DNA of 64,000 bases from Bacteroidia bacterium 43-41 (GTDB taxonomy: Bacteria > Bacteroidota > Bacteroidia > Bacteroidales > Dysgonomonadaceae). This document shows positions 37,722 through 45,645 of the stretch, piece by piece. The stretch lies in the NCBI GenBank assembly GCA_001898165.1, contig MKTD01000011.1, forward strand, positions 62,001 through 126,000. The letters are read 5' to 3'. The position numbers and the translations under genes are program-made. Position 1 is the first letter of the stretch. Each line of letters begins with the position of its first letter. The notes beneath the pieces were generated by a model. It was given only the letters and a program-made list of their open reading frames with translations, did not search any database and had not been told where the DNA came from.

Positions 37722-37750
37722 TTTAAGTGATAAAACCGGAGAAAGCTACT
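37722..37750. repeat. 29-bp direct repeat flanking toxin-antitoxin pair, left copy
   Basis: Begins TTTAAGTGATAAAACC. It matches 38411-38439 in 28 of 29 positions, same orientation. The two copies enclose exactly the DUF433/DUF5615 genes and little else. Confidence 0.9.
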
Positions 37751-37764
37751 GGATAGATTAGAAA

Positions 37765-38109
37765 TTATCTTTTCAGTTCCAATATTTCTAAGCAACCCTG
37801 TTTCCCGTTTTCAATAAATTCTTTTACTTCTTTCTGATAATCATTCAGTAACCTCGCAATTGCTTGAGTAGTAAGATTACCGGCACGAAGCCAAATGATT
37901 TTTGGAGGAAATCCGTAAAAAGAATTCAAATCGTTAAAGTCAGCATCTTGTGTAATAATAGTATAGCTGTTACCTTTTGCATATTCCCAAATTTCTTTGT
38001 CCGAAGCATTCATTAGATTTTCTTGCTTAACGGTTGAAGAGGAAGAATATTCTTCGACCAGGAAGTTGAGTATCCTGTGGGAAATGTTTTGATCAAACAG
38101 CAGTTTCAT
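37765..38109 (-). CDS. DUF5615 PIN-like toxin component
   Basis: A 114-residue protein of the DUF5615 PIN-like family. It starts MKLLFDQNIS (acidic residue of the first PIN strand) and has the central TIITQDADFND motif with the clustered Asp residues that bind metal in PIN nucleases. As a toxin it would be an RNase. Its ATG overlaps the stop of the DUF433 gene by 4 bp, the usual layout of this module. The C-terminus is short and basic. Toxicity itself is inferred from family and context. Confidence 0.8.
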   Translation of the reverse strand: MKLLFDQNISHRILNFLVEEYSSSSTVKQENLMNASDKEIWEYAKGNSYTIITQDADFNDLNSFYGFPPKIIWLRAGNLTTQAIARLLNDYQKEVKEFIENGKQGCLEILELKR

Positions 38110-38333
38110 ACCGCAATTAAATGAACATTATTTTCTTTGTCAGCAGCATAAGCAAGTGCTGCTCTTATATCTGTTTCGGTAAGTTCATTGTATTCGGTTA
38201 AAATTTCCTTTATATCCATTCCCGAAGCCAGCCAGCCAAGAATATCACCAACGGTTATCCTCATCCCTCTTATGCAAGGCTTGCCGCCCCGTTTCCCGGG
38301 TTCGATAGTTATCAGTTGTTTGTAATCAGGCAT
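38106..38333 (-). CDS. DUF433 antitoxin-like protein
   Basis: A 75-residue protein matching DUF433: PGKRGGKPCIRGMRITVGDILGWLASGM, followed by ILTEYNELTETDIRAALAYAADKE. The fold contains a helix-turn-helix and usually acts as antitoxin and autorepressor for the neighbouring DUF5615 protein. It is translationally coupled to it (ATGA overlap at 38106-38109). Confidence 0.85.
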   Translation of the reverse strand: MPDYKQLITIEPGKRGGKPCIRGMRITVGDILGWLASGMDIKEILTEYNELTETDIRAALAYAADKENNVHLIAV

Positions 38334-38410
38334 AATCTGTTTGCTTTAAGTTGAATTTGACAAAGTTAGGAAAAAACTTGTAAAACAAAAAACGCCAATA
38401 AGAAATTTAC

Positions 38411-38439
38411 TTTAAGTGATAAAACCGGAGAAAGCCACT
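38411..38439. repeat. 29-bp direct repeat flanking toxin-antitoxin pair, right copy
   Basis: One base differs from 37722-37750. This copy is continuous with a hairpin (38427-38454), whereas the left copy keeps only the first arm, so the right copy looks like the older context. Confidence 0.9.
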
Positions 38440-38454
38440 CTGTACGCTTTCTCC
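38427..38454. terminator. Hairpin downstream of the BlaR1-TonB gene
   Basis: GGAGAAAG (38427-38434) and CTTTCTCC (38447-38454) form a perfect 8-bp stem with a 12-nt loop, about 30 bp beyond the second in-frame stop of the sensor gene. There is no strong T-run, so terminator status is tentative. Confidence 0.45.
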
Positions 38455-38484
38455 GATTCTCGGGATAGGCAACAACAGGATTGA

Positions 38485-38556
38485 TTATTTCTTTTTGCCG
38501 TAGCCCATTACAACAATGGCATTAATTCTATTGCTTGCCCGGCATCTGTTTGGTTT
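38485..38556 (-). other. In-frame 23-codon tail after the stop of the BlaR1-TonB gene
   Basis: Directly beyond the TAA at 38557-38559 the same frame continues for 23 codons to a second TAA (38485-38487), ending NAIVVMGYGKKK. This resembles the EVVVVAYGK linker that follows the first TonB domain of the same protein, so it is probably the remnant of a longer original C-terminus. Confidence 0.6.
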
Positions 38557-40659
38557 TTACTTTTGTAAGTTGAAAGTTACGGGCAACGTGAATCTTACCC
38601 GTACATTCTCCCCTCTTTGCATTCCGGGTTGCCAGTTGGGCATGGCTTTCAATACCCGTATAGCCTCTTCATCTAGCAACGGGTCAATGCCTCGCACTAC
38701 CTTAAAGTCGGAGAGGCTCCCGTCCTTTTCCACTACAAAATTGATAATTACGCGTCCCTGAATTTTTTTCTCCTGTGCTTCCACCGGATATTTTATATTA
38801 TCGCTCAGGAATTTCATCATGGCAGCGTTCCCACCGGAAAATTCGGGTTCTTTTTCCACAACTATAAAAACCTCATTTGTGTTTTTTAGTTCTTCGCTAC
38901 TCTTTGTGTAAGCAGGAGGTGGCGGAGGAGGTGGCGGAGGAGTTGATGACTGCAACCGGAAAACAACCGGCAACGTATATTTTACCCTTACTTTATTTCC
39001 ACGCTGTGTCCCCGGAATCCATGCGGGCATCGAACCGATGAGACGAACGGCTTCTTTATCCAACGAAGGATCAACCCCGCGAACAATTTGAATATCGGAA
39101 AGGCTTCCGTCCTTTTCAACAATAAACTGAGTGATTACACGCCCTTGAATTCCGTTCTCTTGTGCAATTTTCGGATATTGCAGGTTCTCCGATATAAATT
39201 TCTTCATCGCCTCGTTTCCCCCGGGATATTGAGGCTGAACTTCCACCACAATAAAGAGCTCGTTACCGTTTGATTCAGCATTGTCTCTGCCCGGCAATGG
39301 AGGTGATGGAGGAATATATGTGTTATGCTTACCATATGCAACAACTACAACTTCGTCAAGCATTTTCCCCTTTTCATGGACATCGGCAGAAATTGGCGAT
39401 GCGGGGCTTTTGGCGGGCGCCAGATTTTCACCTTCCAACCTGAACACGACCGGCAGTGTAAATCGCACCCTGGCCGGTTGATTACGATGTTCTCCGGGTT
39501 TCCAGCGGGGCATGGAATTCAACAACCTTACGGCTTCGGTGTCAAGTGCTGCGGTAACACCTTTTATTACTTTTATGTTGGAGATACTTCCGTCTTTCTC
39601 TACCACGAAGTTGGAGACAACTCTACCTTGTTCGTCATTTTCAAGCGCCTTAACCGGATATTTGATCCCGTCGGCAAGAAACTTCATAAATGCCTGATTC
39701 CCACCTGGGAATTCGGGATATTTCTCCACTTCTGTAAAGATTTCATCCCCTTTTTGATTTTGCGCGTAAACGCTGTTGCCTGCCACTAAAAGAAGCGCCA
39801 GCGGCAGTGCGATTAAATACTTTGCCAGCTTTTGTACCGGCGATTTGGTCTTGTTCATCATCGTGATACGTTGTTTTAATTGAGATACATTAAAGTTATT
39901 GACTATTTGTGCTACATTTTGGTGGTAGGTTAACCGCAAAAGGTGGTATTGATAATCACGGCTGTTTACGCCGTGTCGCAAGACGCCGTTATCGGCCAGG
40001 TACTCCAGGTTGATGCCTGTTTCCCGCTTCATCAGCCAAACGATCGGGTTCCACCAGAAAAACACACAGAGCAACTCCATCAGCAAAATATCTGCTGAAT
40101 GCCATTGGCGGGCGTGTGTCTGTTCGTGCAGAAGTATCTGTTTTATTTCGGCATCGGAGTGTGAATCGGTATGGATAAAAATCCATCCGAAGAAGGAGAA
40201 CGGCGTTATTTCATCGTGTAAGTCGAACACCCGGATACCATCGATATTCTTTTGGATACCCTGGCTCTTTATCCGCAAAATACTGGCCAGTTGCCAGATA
40301 AAACGAGCGAAGAAAAAAACTAATCCTGCGGATAATGTGAAAAGTAAAGCCTGCCACCAGTTAATATTGATCTTGTTAACAGGTTCTGCCACTTGAACTT
40401 CGTCTGCCAAAACAACCGCGGAAGCAGGTTCTTCCACCATTACCTGAGTGATGTGCTTCTGTGGTTTTTCAAATGAAATAATATTTCCCCACGCCGATAC
40501 CGTCGCAAACGGATAAACAAATGAAAACACTATCGCTACCAAGAGAAAATAGCGACGGAAAACAAAAAATGTATCTTTTTTCAAAAAAACGATATACAGC
40601 AGATAAAAAAATATCAGTGCAATGTTTACTTTGATGATGTAGGCAATAAGTGTTTCCAT
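38557..40659 (-). CDS. BlaR1-like M56 metallopeptidase sensor with three TonB C-terminal domains
   Basis: A 700-residue inner-membrane protein. Residues 1-300 are the M56 part, with membrane spans near 5-25, 38-58, 103-122 and 280-297 and the zinc motif HEQTH (178-182). Three periplasmic TonB C-terminal domains follow (about 305-408, 465-570, 605-700), each with PGG/SGGN, a GRV...F(V/I)VEKDGS core and a final TLPV.F(R/N)L strand. The third domain is preceded by nine consecutive Pro. It presumably senses an envelope cue, cleaves the BlaI-type repressor encoded upstream, and may contact TonB-dependent receptors. It starts 61 bp after the repressor gene. Confidence 0.88.
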   Translation of the reverse strand: METLIAYIIKVNIALIFFYLLYIVFLKKDTFFVFRRYFLLVAIVFSFVYPFATVSAWGNIISFEKPQKHITQVMVEEPASAVVLADEVQVAEPVNKININWWQALLFTLSAGLVFFFARFIWQLASILRIKSQGIQKNIDGIRVFDLHDEITPFSFFGWIFIHTDSHSDAEIKQILLHEQTHARQWHSADILLMELLCVFFWWNPIVWLMKRETGINLEYLADNGVLRHGVNSRDYQYHLLRLTYHQNVAQIVNNFNVSQLKQRITMMNKTKSPVQKLAKYLIALPLALLLVAGNSVYAQNQKGDEIFTEVEKYPEFPGGNQAFMKFLADGIKYPVKALENDEQGRVVSNFVVEKDGSISNIKVIKGVTAALDTEAVRLLNSMPRWKPGEHRNQPARVRFTLPVVFRLEGENLAPAKSPASPISADVHEKGKMLDEVVVVAYGKHNTYIPPSPPLPGRDNAESNGNELFIVVEVQPQYPGGNEAMKKFISENLQYPKIAQENGIQGRVITQFIVEKDGSLSDIQIVRGVDPSLDKEAVRLIGSMPAWIPGTQRGNKVRVKYTLPVVFRLQSSTPPPPPPPPPAYTKSSEELKNTNEVFIVVEKEPEFSGGNAAMMKFLSDNIKYPVEAQEKKIQGRVIINFVVEKDGSLSDFKVVRGIDPLLDEEAIRVLKAMPNWQPGMQRGENVRVRFTLPVTFNLQK

Positions 40660-40678
40660 TTTGCGTTTTTTGATGTTG

Positions 40679-40699
40679 GATTTCAGATTTCAGATTTCA
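40679..40699. repeat. Three tandem GATTTCA heptamers
   Basis: Three exact 7-base units lie in the spacer between the repressor and sensor genes, 20 bp before the sensor ATG in transcription direction. Like the tldD tract it has period 7 but is short. Confidence 0.8.
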
Positions 40700-40720
40700 G
40701 ACTAAAAAGTGTAACATCTG

Positions 40721-41089
40721 TTATCTGACTGTCTGTTTTTTCTCTATCAGACGGATAATCTCTTCCAGCTCCTCGGTGGAAATTTTCTGCTCCTTGGCGA
40801 AAAACGATACCAGTTCCTTGTATGAATTATCAAAATAACTCTTTACTACCCCCGACAGAAAATGTCTTTTGTAGGAGGCTTCCGATATCTTAGGGGTGAA
40901 AACCTTCATGTGACCGGAACGCGATTTGTTGAGATAGCCCTTGTTCTCAAGGTTATTGAATACCGAGGCCACGGTGGTGTAAGGTAATTTAGGCTCCTCC
41001 AGCCTGTCGTGAACATCTTTTATGGCACACTCTCCAATTTGCCACACGTGAAGCATGATGTTCTCTTCCTGAGGCGTTAATTTTTCCAT
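40721..41089 (-). CDS. BlaI/MecI/CopY-family transcriptional repressor
   Basis: A 122-residue protein with the winged helix of BlaI/MecI: LTPQEENIMLHVWQIGECAIKDVHDRL, then TTVASVFNNLENKGYL (recognition helix) and a C-terminal dimerisation part ending SFFAKEQKISTEELEEIIRLIEK. It should repress its own operon with the downstream M56 sensor and be cleaved when the sensor is activated. A dyad within its own promoter (41126-41140) is a good operator candidate. Confidence 0.93.
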   Translation of the reverse strand: MEKLTPQEENIMLHVWQIGECAIKDVHDRLEEPKLPYTTVASVFNNLENKGYLNKSRSGHMKVFTPKISEASYKRHFLSGVVKSYFDNSYKELVSFFAKEQKISTEELEEIIRLIEKKQTVR

Positions 41090-41119
41090 ATCTTTTCAAT
41101 TAATTAATTTGCTACGACA

Positions 41120-41149
41120 CAAAAGTACGAATATCTCGTAACAAACAAT
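41120..41149 (-). promoter_or_regulatory. Promoter of the BlaI-BlaR1 operon with embedded operator dyad
   Basis: On the minus strand, ATTG (41149-41146) and TACTTTTG (41127-41120) are spaced by 18 bp. Between them, touching the -7 box, lies a dyad at 41126-41140 (plus-strand reading TACGA-ATATC-TCGTA) with perfect 5-bp arms, similar in form to the TACA/TGTA operators of BlaI/MecI. A repressor bound here would block RNA polymerase. Confidence 0.65.
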
Positions 41150-41190
41150 GGCTTTTTCAATTTTTTTATCGTTAAAAAATTGAAAAAGCC
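41150..41190. terminator. Bidirectional-type terminator between serA and the BlaI-like gene
   Basis: A perfect 17-bp inverted repeat, GGCTTTTTCAATTTTTT (41150-41166) with its complement (41174-41190), and a 7-nt loop. Each strand reads into a T-rich arm. It lies 20 bp beyond the serA stop. Confidence 0.75.
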
Positions 41191-41209
41191 AGATAGGAGT
41201 TGTAATACT

Positions 41210-42142
41210 TTATTGTTTCGGGTTTACCCTGAACGTTTCATCCCCGTGGGCAAAGAATTTCACTATTTGTTCTGCTGCGGCGAGCCCTGCATTTACATTA
41301 GCCTCCCCGGTCTGGGCGCCGCATTTTTTCGCGGATGCCAGATAGCGGTTACCGAACTTTTGTACCATTTTGTCGTGATTGACCGGTTTGATATCGGTAG
41401 CGTATTTAAACCCGGGTCGTTCTTCCATAATGCGTATCATATCGGCTTCGTTTATCACTTCTTTCCGTGCGGTATTGATAACTATGCCGTTTTGCGGCAG
41501 CCTGCTCAATAAATTGTAGTTGATGCTTCCCCTTGTCTGGTCGTTTGCCGGCATATGGAGCGATATGATTTCACTTTTCTCATACAGTTCCTCGGGTGAT
41601 TTTACACCTGTTACGTTATAATCTTTTCCTATTTCGGGATTGCGGGCCAGCGAGGGTGAGTAAGCAAATACTTCCATTCCGAAACCGTTGGCAATTTTTG
41701 CCACAAGTTTTCCAATGTATCCGAAAGCGTGAAGGCCTAATTTCTTTCCTTTCAGTTCCGAGCCGGTAGTGCCGTCGAAGCCTGAACGGGTAAGGTACAG
41801 AAGCATTCCAAAAACCAGTTCGGCCACGGCATTGGAGTTTTGCCCCGGTGTATTCATCACGCAAACGCCTTTGGCGGATGCCGCATTAAGATCAACGTTG
41901 TCGTATCCCGCTCCGGCGCGAACAACAATCTTCAGGTTCCCGGCAGCATCCAGAACTTCTTTATCAACAATGTCACTGCGTACGATCATGGCATCGGCAG
42001 TATGCACAGCGTTTAGGAGATCGTTTTTATCGGTGTATTTTTCCAACAAAACAGTTTCATGGCCGGCATTTTCAATAATTTCCCTGATTTGTCCAACTGC
42101 AGCTGGTGCAAAGGGTTTTTCGGTTGCAATTAAAAAATTCAT
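41210..42142 (-). CDS. serA: D-3-phosphoglycerate dehydrogenase, short lysine-type
   Basis: A 310-residue D-2-hydroxyacid dehydrogenase without the C-terminal ACT domain. It has VRAGAGYDNVDL, the NAD loop region HAFGYIGKLVAKIA, and the catalytic Arg in NTARKEVINE. Where most family members have the catalytic His (PHxGA) it reads AKKCGAQTGEANVN, with Lys; I recall this lysine form (type IIIK) from Entamoeba and Bacteroides enzymes. It makes 3-phosphohydroxypyruvate from 3-phosphoglycerate in serine synthesis. It is coded after serC in the same direction, 102 bp apart. Confidence 0.92.
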   Translation of the reverse strand: MNFLIATEKPFAPAAVGQIREIIENAGHETVLLEKYTDKNDLLNAVHTADAMIVRSDIVDKEVLDAAGNLKIVVRAGAGYDNVDLNAASAKGVCVMNTPGQNSNAVAELVFGMLLYLTRSGFDGTTGSELKGKKLGLHAFGYIGKLVAKIANGFGMEVFAYSPSLARNPEIGKDYNVTGVKSPEELYEKSEIISLHMPANDQTRGSINYNLLSRLPQNGIVINTARKEVINEADMIRIMEERPGFKYATDIKPVNHDKMVQKFGNRYLASAKKCGAQTGEANVNAGLAAAEQIVKFFAHGDETFRVNPKQ

Positions 42143-42169
42143 AATAGATGTGGTTTAAATAAGTATGTG

Positions 42170-42185
42170 ATTCAAAACAGTTTCT
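42170..42185. mobile_element. Solo 16-bp end of the palindromic element
   Basis: ATTCAAAACAGTTTCT is an exact match to 16 bases of the 19-bp terminal inverted repeat of the elements at 33745 and 53892. No partner end is recognisable within a few hundred bases, so it is a relic, a deletion product or an insertion target. Confidence 0.5.
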
Positions 42186-42189
42186 CCAA

Positions 42190-42221
42190 GTACCGGATAA
42201 CAGGTTGTGATTATCCGATAC
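42190..42221. other. Hairpin in the serC-serA spacer
   Basis: GTACCGGATAA (42190-42200) pairs with TTATCCGATAC (42211-42221) with one mismatch around a 10-nt loop. No T-run follows on the gene strand. It may modulate read-through from serC to serA. Confidence 0.5.
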
Positions 42222-42244
42222 TTAATGGTTTTTACAAGAAACGG

Positions 42245-43312
42245 TTAATGGTTCCTTTCGAATTCTTTCATGCAGTCAACCAGGGCTTGCACGCCTGATT
42301 TTGGCATTGCATTGTAAATCGACGCGCGGAACCCTCCGATGGAGCGGTGTCCTTTTATGCCCGACATGCCTCTTTCTGTAGCAAATTTCTGGAACACAGG
42401 TTCAAGCTCTTTGTATTCGTCTTTCATCACGAAGCAAACGTTCATAATGGAGCGGTCTTCCTCTTTTGCCGTTCCGGTGAAGATTTTGCTGCTGTCGATA
42501 GCATCGTACAACACGGCGGCTTTTTCGAGGTTGATCTTTTCCATGGCGGCCACCCCTCCCAGGCCTTTCAGCCAGCGGAGAGTTTCCATAGCCGAGTAAA
42601 TAGGCAATACGGGGGGAGTGTTGAACATGGACCCCTCTTTTATGTGTGTACGATAGTCGAGCATGGTCGGGATCGGGCGGGTGACTTTTCCTAAAAGTTC
42701 TTCCTTCACAATAACGAATGTTACGCCGGCAGGTGCCAGATTTTTTTGTGCGCCACCATAGATTAAACCGTATTTTGATACATCGAGCGGACGGGAGAAA
42801 ATATCGGAAGACATGTCGGCAACCAGGGGGACGGGGCTGTCGAGGTCTTTCCGTATCTCGGTTCCGTAGATAGTGTTGTTGGTGGTAATGTGAAAATAAT
42901 CTGCATCCGCGGGAACAGTATAATCTTTTGGGATATAATTAAAAAGCGATTCTTTGGAAGAAGCAACTTCCACCACTTCTCCAAACAGTTTAGCTTCTTT
43001 CAGTGCTTTGCTTGCCCAGGTTCCTGTATTCAGGTAGGCCGCTTTTTTCTCCAACAGGTTGTAGGGAACCATACAGAACTGCATACTTGCGCCTCCTCCG
43101 AGGAACAGGACCGAGTATCCTTCAGGAATCTCTAACAGCTCTTTAAAAAGAGCCACCGCTTCATCAATAACTGCCTGAAAATCTTTGGAGCGGTGACTGA
43201 TTTCGAGGATGGACAGGCCGATTCCGTTAAAATTTTTCACAGCCTCTGCCGTATTTTCAATTGTTGACTGCGGTAAAATAGAAGGACCGGCGCTAAAGTT
43301 GTAAATTTTCAT
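42245..43312 (-). CDS. serC: Phosphoserine aminotransferase
   Basis: A 355-residue class V PLP aminotransferase. It has the N-terminal [10 protein letters not shown], the phosphate-binding GGGASMQF, and the Schiff-base Lys in [12 protein letters not shown]. The C-terminus [15 protein letters not shown] is characteristic of SerC. It converts 3-phosphohydroxypyruvate and glutamate to phosphoserine. With serA downstream it supplies serine biosynthesis. It has its own promoter divergent from recR. Confidence 0.97.
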   Translation of the reverse strand: MKIYNFSAGPSILPQSTIENTAEAVKNFNGIGLSILEISHRSKDFQAVIDEAVALFKELLEIPEGYSVLFLGGGASMQFCMVPYNLLEKKAAYLNTGTWASKALKEAKLFGEVVEVASSKESLFNYIPKDYTVPADADYFHITTNNTIYGTEIRKDLDSPVPLVADMSSDIFSRPLDVSKYGLIYGGAQKNLAPAGVTFVIVKEELLGKVTRPIPTMLDYRTHIKEGSMFNTPPVLPIYSAMETLRWLKGLGGVAAMEKINLEKAAVLYDAIDSSKIFTGTAKEEDRSIMNVCFVMKDEYKELEPVFQKFATERGMSGIKGHRSIGGFRASIYNAMPKSGVQALVDCMKEFERNH

Positions 43313-43379
43313 AAAAATAAATTTTTTAATGTTTTGTATTTAAAGGTTATGTGGTTTTAAATTCCAATTAATTTCGGAA

Positions 43380-43410
43380 CAAAGATAGGTGTTTATTTGT
43401 AAGTTTCAAT
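43380..43410 (-). promoter_or_regulatory. serC promoter
   Basis: On the minus strand, -7 TATCTTTG (43387-43380) and -33 ATTG (43410-43407), 19-bp spacer. Predicted start of transcription is about 60 bp before the serC ATG. Confidence 0.65.
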
Positions 43411-43433
43411 GGGTAGGACAGAAAATTATTTCA

Positions 43434-43465
43434 TTTGCCGGATAATCCAATAGTTTGTATATTTG
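43434..43465 (+). promoter_or_regulatory. recR operon promoter
   Basis: -33 TTTG (43434-43437) and -7 TATATTTG (43458-43465), 20-bp spacer, an excellent match to the Bacteroidetes consensus. The recR ATG follows at 43487. Confidence 0.8.
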
Positions 43466-43486
43466 CAACCTTATTCTTATCAATAA

Positions 43487-44113
43487 ATGAGCTCTACTTA
43501 CCCATCGGTTTTATTAGAAAATGCGGTCAACGAATTTGCAAAACTACCCGGTATCGGCAGGAAAACGGCGCTGAGGCTTGTTTTGCATCTGATCAGGCAG
43601 GACGATTCCCAGGTCGGGGATTTTACGCGGGCCGTGATTACACTGAAGCAGGAGATCAAGTATTGTACCTGCTGCCACAATATTTCCGACAGCGAAGTTT
43701 GCAGCATCTGTTCCGATAGGTCGAGGGATGCGTCAACCATTTGTGTAGTAGAGAACATCCGTGAAGTGATGGCCATTGAGAATACTATTCAGTTCAAAGG
43801 GTTATATCACGTGTTGGGCGGAATTATTTCACCCATCGATGGAATTGGTCCGTCGGATCTGCAAATTACCAGTTTGGAAGAACGTGTTAAGCAGGGCGAT
43901 GTGAAAGAGGTGATTTTAGCGCTGAGTGCAACCATGGAAGGTGACACAACCAACTTTTATATTTTCAGGAAGTTGCAGCCCTACGATGTGAAAGTGAGCA
44001 TTATTGCACGGGGTGTATCGGTTGGCGATGAGATTGAGTACGCCGATGAGGTAACACTCGGCAGGTCTATTTTGAACAGAACACCATTCGACGAATCGTA
44101 TAAATTAAAATGA
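43487..44113 (+). CDS. recR: Recombination mediator RecR
   Basis: A 208-residue RecR: helix-hairpin-helix ([12 protein letters not shown]), four-Cys zinc finger ([16 protein letters not shown]), Toprim domain ([13 protein letters not shown]) and the C-terminal Walker-B-like LGRSILNR. It loads RecA with RecO in gap repair. It is the first gene of a five-gene plus-strand operon; the next ATG overlaps its stop (ATGA). Confidence 0.97.
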   Translation: MSSTYPSVLLENAVNEFAKLPGIGRKTALRLVLHLIRQDDSQVGDFTRAVITLKQEIKYCTCCHNISDSEVCSICSDRSRDASTICVVENIREVMAIENTIQFKGLYHVLGGIISPIDGIGPSDLQITSLEERVKQGDVKEVILALSATMEGDTTNFYIFRKLQPYDVKVSIIARGVSVGDEIEYADEVTLGRSILNRTPFDESYKLK

Positions 44114-44544
44114 CAAAGACCATTAAGGAATTAAACACGCATTATTACCTCAGTATAGTTGTTTTGGCAGTTCTCTTCTTACTGGTATTTTTTAAGGCCA
44201 TAAGTTTTGGAACGCCATTTCCCGTAACAACAACAGCCGAAATGTATGCCATCGGGATAACGTTGTTGGCCATCCCCGTTGCTTTAAAGCTGTTTGCCGA
44301 TAAAATTAAAAAAATACCGGAGGGAACCGAAAAAAATGAAACGGTGAGATGTTACAGAAATGCCTGGCTCTTAAGAATATATATTGTGAATACAGTAACA
44401 ATGGGGAATATTTTCCTGTACGCCATATCACGGAATAACAATTTTATGTGGCTTGCGGTAATTTCTTTTATTGTGTATATGTTTTGTAAACCCTCTCATC
44501 AAGATTTGGAGAACATTGTTCAGGAAGACAAAAACGTGGAATGA
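44110..44544 (+). CDS. Small four-span membrane protein, unknown function
   Basis: A 144-residue protein with four predicted membrane segments (about 12-33, 45-65, 83-103, 110-128) and no recognised motif. It overlaps recR and the next acetyltransferase gene by 4 bp on each side, so it is translated as part of the operon. I do not recognise a family beyond generic Bacteroidetes membrane protein. Confidence 0.75.
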   Translation: MTKTIKELNTHYYLSIVVLAVLFLLVFFKAISFGTPFPVTTTAEMYAIGITLLAIPVALKLFADKIKKIPEGTEKNETVRCYRNAWLLRIYIVNTVTMGNIFLYAISRNNNFMWLAVISFIVYMFCKPSHQDLENIVQEDKNVE

Positions 44545-45068
44545 AAGACTTTTTTATCGGAAATACCGTCTTTTTAAGGCCGTTGGAACCCGAAGATTTG
44601 GATATCCTTTACAAATGGGAAAACGACACTAAGCTGTGGCAGAACGGTGCGACCATAACCCCTTTTTCCCGGTTTGCCCTTCGGCAATATCTTGTGGATG
44701 CCCAACAAGATATATACCAGGTCAGGCAACTTCGGATGATGATTGTGGAGAAGGAGAGCAACAAGCCCGCAGGCACAATTGATTTATACGATCTTGATGC
44801 CTTGAACGGCCGGGCCGGAGTGGGCATTTTGGTGGACGAAAATTTTCGGGAAAAAGGATATGCCCTGCAGGCGTTATCGTGTATGGAGGAGTACGCTTTC
44901 AGCCATTTAAAACTCCATCAGCTTTACGCCTTTGTTCCCGTCGGAAACTTGCCGAGCAGGGCATTGTTCGAAAAAGCAAATTATGAAAGAACAGCCGTTT
45001 TAAAAGAGTGGATTTCGGTAAACCGGTCGTTTACTGATGTGATAGTGATGCAAAAAATCAACAGGTAA
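44541..45068 (+). CDS. GNAT-family N-acetyltransferase
   Basis: A 175-residue acetyltransferase resembling the RimJ/RimL/SpeG group. It has the N-terminal VFLRPLEPEDLDILYKWEND, the central VGILVDENFREKGYALQAL (motif A, acetyl-CoA pyrophosphate loop) and VPVGNLPSRALFEKANYERT (motif B). The substrate could be a protein N-terminus or a polyamine. It is translationally coupled to the upstream membrane protein gene. Confidence 0.88.
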   Translation: MKDFFIGNTVFLRPLEPEDLDILYKWENDTKLWQNGATITPFSRFALRQYLVDAQQDIYQVRQLRMMIVEKESNKPAGTIDLYDLDALNGRAGVGILVDENFREKGYALQALSCMEEYAFSHLKLHQLYAFVPVGNLPSRALFEKANYERTAVLKEWISVNRSFTDVIVMQKINR

Positions 45069-45072
45069 GAGT

Positions 45073-45636
45073 ATGCAGGAAGAGATTAAGAGAGCGTGCG
45101 AAGTGTTGCGAAAGGGCGGGGTGATCTTATATCCCACCGACACGGTCTGGGGAATCGGGTGTGATGCCACCAACGAAGATGCCGTAAAGCGGGTTTACGA
45201 AATAAAAAAGCGTGACGATTCAAAGTCGATGCTGGTATTGATGGAAAATCCGGTAAAACTGCAAACTTATGTTGTTGAAGTTCCCGACATAGCCTGGGAC
45301 TTGATTGACCTTGCCGATAAACCGTTGACCATTATTTACGACGGTGCCCGGAACCTGGCCGCCAACCTTATCGCTGAGGATGGTTCCGTAGGAATCAGAA
45401 TAACATCGGAGTTCTTTTCTGCCGAACTTTGCAAGCAATTCCGTAAACCCATCGTTTCCACATCGGCCAACATAAGTGGCGAAGCCGCACCTTCAAACTT
45501 CAGGGAAATATCGGAAGAGATAAAAAAATCCGTTGACTACATCGTCGGTTACCGGCAAAAGGATAAAGGCAAGGCGCAACCTTCGAGCATCATTAAACTG
45601 TCGAAAAACGGCACAATTAGTATTATCAGAAAGTGA
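45073..45636 (+). CDS. tsaC: L-threonylcarbamoyladenylate synthase (Sua5/YrdC/YwlC)
   Basis: A 187-residue YrdC-fold protein with GGVILYPTDTVWGIGCDA, KKRDDSKSMLVL and the active-site STSANISGEAAP motif. It makes threonylcarbamoyl-AMP for t6A modification of ANN-decoding tRNAs. Length fits the short TsaC form rather than full Sua5. It is coded 4 bp after the GNAT gene and 9 bp before the ClC gene. Confidence 0.93.
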   Translation: MQEEIKRACEVLRKGGVILYPTDTVWGIGCDATNEDAVKRVYEIKKRDDSKSMLVLMENPVKLQTYVVEVPDIAWDLIDLADKPLTIIYDGARNLAANLIAEDGSVGIRITSEFFSAELCKQFRKPIVSTSANISGEAAPSNFREISEEIKKSVDYIVGYRQKDKGKAQPSSIIKLSKNGTISIIRK

Positions 45637-45645
45637 TTCGATTGA

